In this document: positions 1 through 5,654 of the stretch, one piece after another
How positions within the stretch are numbered: the stretch's first letter is position 1
Layout of the letters: each line of letters begins with the position of its first letter
Assembly (NCBI GenBank): GCA_934338765.1
Contig: CAKRHL010000152.1
Location: forward strand, 1-5,654
Length of the DNA stretch: 5,654 nucleotides
Direction of reading: 5' to 3'
DNA from: an uncultured Lachnospiraceae bacterium
Lineage (GTDB): Bacteria > Bacillota > Clostridia > Lachnospirales > Lachnospiraceae
Program-made: the position numbers and the translations under genes
Notes under the pieces: model-generated
Databases searched by the model: none
What the model was told of the DNA's origin: nothing
The model's input: only the letters and a program-made list of their open reading frames with translations

Positions 1-555
1 ATCATCCGGCAGATATGCCGTTGCCATGCGGACATACTGACCATTATTGACATGATGATTTGTGTCCAGATGATACTCCTGTACCTGAAAACCTTTTTGC
101 TGCTGTCCCCCTTCCTTGGGAACAGCAATCTTACGTGAAACCTTTTCCATAGGAAGAGGCCCCTCGATTCCATAAAGCTCAATATCCTCCGGCTGCACCA
201 TACATGGTCTGCCCTTTTTCATATCCAGAAGACTCCATATGGAATATGCCTTCACTACCATATCCCCCTCTTCATCGTGGATCATAAAATTACGATAACC
301 GAACATCTTCTCGCTGCCGCATGCCTGTGTGGTGATCCGGATCTGTTCCCCCAGCTTCGGATAGCGGTCTACCACGATCTGCCAGAAATTTAATACCCAC
401 ATCCGCTCCCTGCTGTAAGTGGTCTCCATCCCTACTCCCAGCTTTTCCGACTCGAAGCAGGTACAGTCCTGCAGATAATTCACAATCCCATCCAGACTCA
501 GTCTGCCATTTTCTGCCAGTTCACTATATCTTACTCTGCTTTCAAATGAATACAT
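1..555 (-). CDS. Acyl-ACP thioesterase, 3' end cut by window edge
   Basis: The frame gives 185 residues from ATG at 555 to the left edge, beginning MYSFESRVRYSELAENGRL. It resembles the acyl-ACP thioesterase family (PF01643), cytosolic double-hotdog enzymes that hydrolyse acyl-acyl carrier protein to free fatty acid and end chain elongation. The first hotdog spans about residues 1-120, with the helix region near 16-40 (NGRLSLDGIVNYLQD). The second begins near 155 and carries DTNHHVNNGQY at 164-174. Asp164, Asn166 and His168 keep the D-x-N-x-H spacing of the plant FatA/FatB catalytic residues. Bacterial members usually have about 240-250 residues, so roughly 60 are missing, including the region of the further acidic or Cys catalytic position. 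The start is supported by AGAGG six bases upstream of the ATG. The gene lies downstream of the rplS terminator, so it either has its own promoter or depends on read-through. Chain-length specificity cannot be read from the sequence. The family call is firm; the physiological role is inferred. Confidence 0.9.
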   Translation of the reverse strand, partial: MYSFESRVRYSELAENGRLSLDGIVNYLQDCTCFESEKLGVGMETTYSRERMWVLNFWQIVVDRYPKLGEQIRITTQACGSEKMFGYRNFMIHDEEGDMVVKAYSIWSLLDMKKGRPCMVQPEDIELYGIEGPLPMEKVSRKIAVPKEGGQQQKGFQVQEYHLDTNHHVNNGQYVRMATAYLPDD

Positions 556-602
556 ATTCTTCCTCTTTTCTAAACAATTTGCTGCGCATTTAAGCAGTTT
601 GT

Positions 603-641
603 AAAGAAAAAAGGAGCCTCCATACTCTGGAAACTCCTTTC
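603..641 (-). terminator. Rho-independent terminator of rplS
   Basis: Read on the minus strand, a 7-bp stem AAAGGAG/CTCCTTT (634-640 with 610-616) encloses a 2x2 internal loop and a further 4-bp stem TCCA/TGGA (628-631 with 619-622) closed by a 5-base loop. The descending arm runs straight into TTTTTTCTTT. This is a classical intrinsic terminator starting 27 bases past the rplS stop codon, and it separates rplS from the thioesterase gene. Confidence 0.92.
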
Positions 642-667
642 TACTGCAAATTTACTGAAATAATAAA

Positions 668-1012
668 TTATTTAACCAGCTCTTTAACCTTTGCAGCTTT
701 ACCTACTCTGTCACGAAGATAGAACAGTTTCGCACGTCTAGCTTTACCTCTACGTACAACTTCGATCTTATCGATGATCGGAGAATGAAGCGGCCAGGTC
801 TTCTCAACACCAACACCGTTAGAGAACTTTCTAACTGTGAATGTCTCTCTTGCGCCACCGTTCTGTCTCTTCAGTACGGTTCCCTCATACACCTGGATAC
901 GCTCACGGCTACCCTCGATAACCTTTGCATAAACCTTTACAGTATCTCCGACACGGAAATCTGCAACTTCCTTCAACTGTGCATCTTCAATTGCCTTAAT
1001 AATATCGTTCAT
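668..1012 (-). CDS. rplS: 50S ribosomal protein L19
   Basis: This 114-residue protein is the full usual length of bacterial L19, a large-subunit protein located near the 30S-50S interface. Recognisable family segments are [66 protein letters not shown] and [15 protein letters not shown], and the protein is strongly basic at its C-terminal half. The start at 1012 is preferred because AAAGGAGGT ends seven bases or so before this ATG. An in-frame ATG nine codons upstream (1039) has no ribosome binding site and would place the Shine-Dalgarno inside the coding sequence. The gene has its own promoter and leader upstream and a strong terminator downstream, so it appears monocistronic. In many bacteria rplS follows rpsP-rimM-trmD; here the upstream neighbour is instead a SNF2 helicase. 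Identification is essentially certain. Confidence 0.98.
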   Translation of the reverse strand: MNDIIKAIEDAQLKEVADFRVGDTVKVYAKVIEGSRERIQVYEGTVLKRQNGGARETFTVRKFSNGVGVEKTWPLHSPIIDKIEVVRRGKARRAKLFYLRDRVGKAAKVKELVK

Positions 1013-1095
1013 GATGTGACCTCCTTTTATTTTCGACATTCTTAATACTTATGTGCTTTCCGCAACCGTAACAGAGGAATATCTCTACTCACAAC
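1013..1095 (-). promoter_or_regulatory. rplS 5' untranslated leader, possible L19 autoregulatory element
   Basis: If transcription starts about seven bases past the -10 box, near 1095, the leader is about 83 nt. On the RNA, AGAG (1086-1083) pairs with CUCU (1076-1073) around a six-base loop. The stem can extend to 7 bp (1089-1083 with 1076-1070) through two G-U pairs. A short UGC/GCA hairpin with a GGAAA loop follows. An L19 leader family (Rfam L19_leader) is known upstream of rplS in low-GC Gram-positives, so the position fits. I cannot confirm from memory that this sequence matches that model. The existence of a leader is well supported; its regulatory function is a guess. Confidence 0.4.
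1019..1027 (-). promoter_or_regulatory. rplS ribosome binding site that decides the start
   Basis: AAAGGAGGT on the minus strand is a nine-base match to the anti-Shine-Dalgarno complement. AGGAGG lies seven bases before the ATG at 1012. This favours the 114-residue form over the 123-residue form that would begin at 1039. Confidence 0.92.
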
Positions 1096-1101
1096 CTCAC
1101 T

Positions 1102-1150
1102 ATCATATCATAAGATTTCAGCCAATACAAGCCCTAAATTCAAAAAAATT
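1102..1150 (-). promoter_or_regulatory. rplS promoter with extended -10 and UP-like A/T tract
   Basis: On the minus strand, the -10 box TATGAT (1107-1102) is preceded by TGA (1110-1108), giving the extended -10 pattern TGnTATGAT. A weak -35, TTGTAT (1130-1125), lies at exactly 17 bp spacing. Immediately upstream, AATTTTTTTGAATTTA (1150-1135) falls at about -55 to -40, where an UP element would contact the RNA polymerase alpha C-terminal domains. All of this sits in the 148-bp gap between the helicase stop and the rplS start. The combination fits a strong housekeeping sigma-A promoter for a ribosomal protein gene. It is motif-based, with no transcript data. Confidence 0.75.
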
Positions 1151-1160
1151 GGTAACTTTC

Positions 1161-4100
1161 TTATTCTGCCTGAAACAGCTCCACCAGCTCTTCCATGGAC
1201 AACTGGTTGACAAAGACCTCGCCTGCCTCAATGACATTCTCAGACAAAAGCTTTTTGCGTGTCTGAAGGGCATCAATCTTCTCCTCGATGGAATCCTTCA
1301 TGATCAGCTTGATCACCTGCACCTTCTTTTTCTGTCCAATACGGTAAGCACGGTCCGTTGCCTGCTCTTCCACAGCCGGATTCCACCATGGATCAAAGTG
1401 GATCACAGTATCCGCTCCGGTAAGATTCAGACCGGTTCCCCCTGCCTTTAAGGAGATCAGGAATACTTTTACCTTACCCTGATTGAAACTTTTTACATAT
1501 TCCTTTCGCTGCTCCGGCTTCGTGGCACCGGCCAGATAATGATAATCAATCCCCTCCTCCTCAAGCTCCCCTGCAATGATATTGAGCATGGAAGTAAACT
1601 GGGAAAAGATGATCACGCTGTGACCTCCATCCAATATACCCGGCAGCTGCTCCATAAGCAGATCCAGCTTGCCACTGCCGCCGTGATAATTCTCGATAAA
1701 GGTTCCCGGATGACAGCATATCTGGCGCAGTCTCGTGAGTGCCGCCAGCACCTGCATACGGCCTCCGACAGCTTCGATCCCCTCTGCTCCCTTCATCTCT
1801 TCCTGTATCCTTGACAGATAAGATAAATAAATCTTCTTTTGCTTTGATGTCATCTCTGCCATTCGTTTTGTCTCAATCTTATCCGGCAGCTCTTTGAGTA
1901 CTTCTTTTTTCATTCGACGCAGGACAAACGGCTGTATCCTTGTTCGCAGCTCCTTCATCTTATTCTGGTCATGCTCCTTGAGGATCGGCTTCTCATATGC
2001 GTCCGCAAAACGGGAATATTTCATAAAAAATCCCGGCATGATAAAGTCAAAGATGGACCACAGCTCCGACAGGGCATTTTCAATCGGCGTACCGGTCAGT
2101 GCAAACCGGTGATCTGCCGGAATACTTTTGACCGCCTTTGCCCCCAGCGAAGACGGATTCTTGATAAACTGCGCCTCATCCAGAAAGATATGGTCATATT
2201 TCTGTTTCTGATAACTCTCTGTATCCTTCCGGATCAAAGGATATGTGGTGATCCACACATCATATTCTCCATCCTGCCCGGAGATCAGCGCCTCCCTCTC
2301 CTCCGGCGTTCCCTGTACGATGCAGGTCCTGATGGACGGAGCAAACTTCTGAAACTCATCCTGCCAGTTATAAGCCAGTGACGTAGGACATACGATCAAT
2401 GTCTTTTGTCCCGGAAAAGAACAGATATAGACAATCGCCTGCAGGGTCTTTCCAAGTCCCATATCATCTGCCAGAATCCCACCCATGCCATAATGCGCCA
2501 GTGTTTTGAGCCATTGAAAACCTACCACCTGATAGGGTCTCAGGGATGCGGTAACGGTCTCAGGGATCTCCCACTGCATCTGCTCCGGATGCTTCAGATC
2601 CTGAAGCAGCATTTCATAGGATTCCTGCCTCTGCAGCCGGCTTCCCCGTGGAAGCATCCGCTCCAGAAACATTGCCGTACTCTTATGAAATGTCATCTTG
2701 CTTCCATGGAATTCCTGATCATTCTCCAGCATCCAGCGCAGGGAATGAAGCTGGGAATCTTCTCCGGTCAGATCAATAAAGGAGCCATCCTTTAACCGGA
2801 AATATTTTCTTTTGAGCTGTACCGAGCGGAAAAACGCCTCTAACTCCTCTCTTGGTATCTGCGCATATCCCAGATCTATCTCCAGCAGATTAATATCTGT
2901 ATCTAATCGTATGTTGGCAGACATGGTTCCCATTTTACGGATGCCGTGGCTTTTGTACTCCTTGGAATAAAACACCTTAAAATGATCCGTCAGCTCCGTG
3001 ATCCGGTCTGTCATCAGCTCAAAGATATCATTCTCATTTTTTAACAGGAACGTATCTCCCTGCACCTGGAAATTCAGACCATAGAGAATGCTCAGCAGAC
3101 GTTCCTCCTCCTCTTTGTCCCGGACCAGGATAATATCTCCCTCCGGAAACTCCTCCCGCAGAGGATTCACACGGTACTTGCCGTAACTAAACTCCAGTCT
3201 GGCAGAAACATAATATTTCTTGCGCATCTGACTGACATCCAGATAAAGCTCCGGCTGCAGTGCCTCCACAATATAGCTTTCCCGAAGCTCCTCCGGCACC
3301 TGCACCTGCATGGACTTTTTAATAACCGGCAGCACCTTCTCGATAAAACGCTTTTTATTCTCTCCACGAAACTCGATCTGCCGCTCCTTCGACTGAAACA
3401 GGCTGGAATAAAACGGCAGAAGGTTACAGATATAATCTCTCTCCGGCAGATAAATATCGTTTTTATAGTACAGGATCGAACCATCCTGTGAAAGCGCATG
3501 CAAAGGCTCTTCCCCCTCCTGTGCAAGGGTCAGCTCCTCTCCGTCCATCTGCATATCAAGAGAAAGCTCCGGACAGCCCTCTACGATCTGCGCCGTTCCC
3601 ATTTCTTTTCCAAACAGATTGAGCTGGCAGTCCAGTCCCTTTGCCAGATGCAGAAGCTTCACCAGCATATTCTGGGAAAGCACCATCTCCTGACGACTGA
3701 ACAGATTGGAATAATATGTTTTGCCAAGAGTTTCCTGGATCTCGTAAATCTCCGTGAGATACGACATGACACCGGCAGAAGCCTCGTCAAAAGCACACTC
3801 TCCCGGGATAAAATAAAACTGCTTTCCAAGACGGATGTCCCGCTCTTCATAATAATCTGCAATAAACTTCTTGGTATTGGTTACCTTATACATCTTCTCA
3901 GAGCCCGCATACAGGCTGAGATATGCCTTGGCATTCTGTTGTTTGAGCAGTGCCGGTATCGTGATCCGCAGTCCCAGATGATAATAAGTAGGACTTAAAC
4001 GGCGAAATTCCCTTTTCTGAAAATATTCAATGATCTGGTATGCCGTTTTATCCTTCTGATCCAGATTGTCCCGCACATTTTCTCTCTGCTGGTAATCTGC

Positions 4101-4373
4101 AATAAACAGCAGAGTTGCCACAACGTGCTTGCAGGCCCCCTTCTGCTTTACATGAGAAGGGCAGTTGCAGGTATAAAGCCATTCTCCCTCCTCGGAAACC
4201 TGTATCGTGACCACATACTGATTCCCCCCATGTACCACACTGCGATACTGACCGGCATTTTCATTCCATGTCACATCGCTTACAGCGTGAGCTGCATAAT
4301 AACGCATTCCACGATAATATACCGTCTCCGAGGACGCCATACGACGGATTGCCTCCCGTGTGATTCTTTGCAT
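1161..4373 (-). CDS. SWIM zinc-finger SNF2-family helicase/ATPase
   Basis: This complete 1070-residue superfamily 2 ATPase is of the Swi2/Snf2 (COG0553) type, expected to be a cytosolic dsDNA translocase that remodels protein-DNA complexes rather than a strand-separating helicase. An N-terminal SWIM zinc finger has Cys69, Cys71, Cys81 and His83 (CxCx9CxH). Residues of about 250-600 fit the bacterial SNF2-associated region. The first RecA lobe has LRPYQVVGFQWL (611-622), Walker A DDMGLGKT (636-643), CPTSLAYNW (662-670), Walker B DEAQ (732-735) and LTGTPIEN (759-766). The second lobe has SVIIFSQF (919-926), KAGGTGLNLTGA (976-987), DPWWNP (994-999) and the arginine-finger motif QATDRAYRIGQ (1004-1014). 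All core motifs are intact. The ATG at 4373 has AGAGG eight bases upstream. It sits 59 bp after the flippase gene with no terminator between, so co-transcription is likely. It lacks the RapA/HepA layout, and no defence partner (methylase, nuclease) is present. The cellular role is unknown. Confidence 0.96.
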   Translation of the reverse strand: MQRITREAIRRMASSETVYYRGMRYYAAHAVSDVTWNENAGQYRSVVHGGNQYVVTIQVSEEGEWLYTCNCPSHVKQKGACKHVVATLLFIADYQQRENVRDNLDQKDKTAYQIIEYFQKREFRRLSPTYYHLGLRITIPALLKQQNAKAYLSLYAGSEKMYKVTNTKKFIADYYEERDIRLGKQFYFIPGECAFDEASAGVMSYLTEIYEIQETLGKTYYSNLFSRQEMVLSQNMLVKLLHLAKGLDCQLNLFGKEMGTAQIVEGCPELSLDMQMDGEELTLAQEGEEPLHALSQDGSILYYKNDIYLPERDYICNLLPFYSSLFQSKERQIEFRGENKKRFIEKVLPVIKKSMQVQVPEELRESYIVEALQPELYLDVSQMRKKYYVSARLEFSYGKYRVNPLREEFPEGDIILVRDKEEEERLLSILYGLNFQVQGDTFLLKNENDIFELMTDRITELTDHFKVFYSKEYKSHGIRKMGTMSANIRLDTDINLLEIDLGYAQIPREELEAFFRSVQLKRKYFRLKDGSFIDLTGEDSQLHSLRWMLENDQEFHGSKMTFHKSTAMFLERMLPRGSRLQRQESYEMLLQDLKHPEQMQWEIPETVTASLRPYQVVGFQWLKTLAHYGMGGILADDMGLGKTLQAIVYICSFPGQKTLIVCPTSLAYNWQDEFQKFAPSIRTCIVQGTPEEREALISGQDGEYDVWITTYPLIRKDTESYQKQKYDHIFLDEAQFIKNPSSLGAKAVKSIPADHRFALTGTPIENALSELWSIFDFIMPGFFMKYSRFADAYEKPILKEHDQNKMKELRTRIQPFVLRRMKKEVLKELPDKIETKRMAEMTSKQKKIYLSYLSRIQEEMKGAEGIEAVGGRMQVLAALTRLRQICCHPGTFIENYHGGSGKLDLLMEQLPGILDGGHSVIIFSQFTSMLNIIAGELEEEGIDYHYLAGATKPEQRKEYVKSFNQGKVKVFLISLKAGGTGLNLTGADTVIHFDPWWNPAVEEQATDRAYRIGQKKKVQVIKLIMKDSIEEKIDALQTRKKLLSENVIEAGEVFVNQLSMEELVELFQAE

Positions 4374-4432
4374 TCACGAAACCTCTTTTCTTTATAAACA
4401 AACGACTTTTGCAAATACCCTGTATCGATCCA
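4374..4432 (-). other. Flippase-helicase intergenic spacer
   Basis: The 59-bp gap holds the helicase ribosome binding site (AGAGG, ending eight bases before the ATG at 4373). There is no hairpin with a T-tract and no paired -35/-10 boxes at acceptable spacing. The simplest reading is that the helicase is transcribed through from the flippase gene. Confidence 0.6.
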
Positions 4433-5654
4433 TTACACGTCAAACTCATCCTCCAGCAGATGAAGCTTATCTGCCACAATGGACATCTTTCTTCCAAATG
4501 GGAACTCGTATAACTCCTCCCTTGTAAGTCCCCTCATCTTCAGGACAAGAACAAAATATACGCATACCGCTGCCACAAGAGCCGGCAGCAGAGAGATCAC
4601 ATTACTCTTTGTCAGCACATGGAACAGCCGGAATACAACAAATGTTACAACACCCATGATCACAGAAGACAGGAATGGTACACAGAAGCATTTGGTGACC
4701 TCCTGTTTAAATCCCAGATAGGCACTGACCGAATAGCCGTTCAACACACATACCAGCAACGGATATGTGACATTGCCGATCACCAGCGCATATACGCCAA
4801 GACCGGTAAAACGCATCAGGATCCATACCAGAATGATATGCACGATCAGTGAGATCAATGAATGGATCACCGGGAGACGCATCTGATCAATACTCTGTAA
4901 TACACCGCTCGTAACCGTTGACAACGCATAAAAGATAATACAGCTGGATCCAATGATCATCATCATGGAACCCATATGATAATCCATAGACGGGTAAATA
5001 GAGTGAATGATCGGCACTGCCAGTACTGCCATACCAACAGCAGAAGGAAATGCAATGATCATATTAAACTTAACTGCGAGATTGACCTTACGATGTACCG
5101 CATGCTTGTCCTTTCCTATATAGGAAGCCACAAGACTCGGAACCATCGAAGATGCAATGGCCGTAGATACTGCGATCGGTACACTGACCAATGTACGATA
5201 CTGGGTACTGTAAATACCCTGCCAGCTGCTGATCTGTGTACCACTGATGCCCCGGCCCGGCAGCACCCAGTTGATCAGCGATACGTCAATGATACCGCTA
5301 AGCTGATATACTGTCTGGCTCAAAATAATAGGGATCGCCGTCCAAAGGATCAGCTTGTACGTATCCCCCAGAGACATTGCCTCTGATACCCGGTCTCTTC
5401 TCTGCTGTTTCTTCATGACCGGCCGGTACACCAGATAAATAAAAACCAAAAAGATCAGCGCCATCAATGCACCCATACTGGTACCAAGGGTACCGCCGGC
5501 TGCTCCCCATGCGGAGAATTTTGCAGAAGCACTGTGGGCACGCATCATGAAAAATGCAGCGGACACACTGACGATTGCATTGACGATCTGCTCAAAGATC
5601 TGCGAAATAGCTGTTGGCATCATGGTTTTTCTACCCTGGAAAAGACCCCTGAGG
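4433..5654 (-). CDS. SpoVB/MurJ-like lipid-linked oligosaccharide flippase, 5' end beyond window
   Basis: The open frame continues to the right edge, giving 406 visible residues that end in FDV and a TAA stop. The first ones read LRGLFQGRKTMMPTAISQ, followed by IFEQ. This matches the conserved FQG...M.PTA.SQ..EQ segment that lies internally in SpoVB/MurJ/YtgP-like proteins of the MOP superfamily, so the ATG at 5623 is internal and not the start. Family members have about 500-550 residues and 14 membrane helices. About ten hydrophobic helices are visible, near residues 22-37, 54-76, 100-123, 153-175, 194-218, 228-251, 261-281, 284-307, 324-344 and 351-371, with roughly four missing. A basic loop (KKQQRRDR, 81-88) and an acidic 35-residue C-terminal tail are probably cytosolic. 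The likely role is moving an undecaprenyl-linked precursor (lipid II or another polysaccharide unit) across the membrane. The substrate cannot be told from sequence: a sporulation SpoVB, a MurJ or a capsule flippase are all possible. Confidence 0.9.
   Translation of the reverse strand, partial: LRGLFQGRKTMMPTAISQIFEQIVNAIVSVSAAFFMMRAHSASAKFSAWGAAGGTLGTSMGALMALIFLVFIYLVYRPVMKKQQRRDRVSEAMSLGDTYKLILWTAIPIILSQTVYQLSGIIDVSLINWVLPGRGISGTQISSWQGIYSTQYRTLVSVPIAVSTAIASSMVPSLVASYIGKDKHAVHRKVNLAVKFNMIIAFPSAVGMAVLAVPIIHSIYPSMDYHMGSMMMIIGSSCIIFYALSTVTSGVLQSIDQMRLPVIHSLISLIVHIILVWILMRFTGLGVYALVIGNVTYPLLVCVLNGYSVSAYLGFKQEVTKCFCVPFLSSVIMGVVTFVVFRLFHVLTKSNVISLLPALVAAVCVYFVLVLKMRGLTREELYEFPFGRKMSIVADKLHLLEDEFDV

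Noticed and set aside
577..605. Possible promoter for the thioesterase: TTTACA (605-600), 17-bp spacer, GCAAAT (582-577), minus strand
   Set aside because: The -35 is good, but the -10 matches only the last three consensus bases. The -35 also overlaps the terminator T-tract, and the start would leave only about 15 nt before the ATG. It is possible but not strong enough to annotate.
1142..1148. T7 run after the helicase stop as a terminator
   Set aside because: No GC-rich hairpin precedes it. Its position at about -47 to -53 of the rplS promoter fits an UP-like A/T tract better.
1053..1451. Plus-strand open frames opposite the helicase, flippase and rplS (for example 1053-1451, 2406-2795, 3498-3998, 4976-5386)
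   Set aside because: They lie antisense to well-conserved genes and show no family resemblance or supporting ribosome binding sites. They are best explained as by-products of the coding strand's codon use.
1161..4373. SNF2 protein as part of a phage-defence system
   Set aside because: Defence SNF2 proteins occur with methylases, nucleases or phospholipase-D-like partners. Here the neighbours are a flippase, rplS and a thioesterase, with no mobile-element signs.
4391..4396. TATAAA on the minus strand as a -10 box for the helicase
   Set aside because: No -35-like hexamer lies 16-18 bp upstream; the nearest candidate, TTGCAA, is only 12 bp away.
5621..5623. ATG at 5623 as the start of the flippase
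   Set aside because: The frame stays open to the window edge, and the residues upstream (LRGLFQGRKT) belong to the conserved internal FQG segment. No Shine-Dalgarno precedes this ATG, and the resulting protein would lack about four membrane helices.

Overview
The window looks like a chromosomal segment of a Gram-positive Clostridia species, most likely Lachnospiraceae (Clostridium cluster XIVa). This is inferred from moderate GC, strong AGGAGG-type ribosome binding sites, a SpoVB/MurJ-type flippase, a SWIM-SNF2 helicase of the Firmicutes type, a clostridial-looking L19 and a bacterial acyl-ACP thioesterase. No species can be named from sequence alone.

All four genes lie on the minus strand, so transcription runs from high to low coordinates. 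In that order they are: (1) the C-terminal three quarters or so of a multi-pass flippase of the MOP superfamily, whose 5' end lies beyond the right edge (4433-5654); (2) a complete 1070-residue SWIM/SNF2 helicase (1161-4373), 59 bp downstream and with no visible terminator between, so probably co-transcribed; (3) rplS for ribosomal protein L19 (668-1012), with its own promoter, an A/T-rich UP-like tract, an 83-nt leader and a near-perfect Shine-Dalgarno; (4) after a strong rho-independent terminator (603-641), an acyl-ACP thioesterase (1-555) whose C-terminus is cut off by the left edge.

The genes serve separate housekeeping jobs: cell-envelope lipid-linked precursor transport, DNA or nucleoprotein remodelling, translation, and fatty-acid release. 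They do not form an obvious single pathway. The best-supported regulatory unit is the rplS cassette, which is insulated by its own promoter and terminator. It is not flanked by trmD/rimM/rpsP, the usual partners. No mobile element, CRISPR array, tRNA, rRNA or defence cluster is visible, and no gene-free stretch exceeds 150 bp. I did not find an undescribed system here; the items worth a second look are the rplS leader and the role of the SWIM-SNF2 protein.
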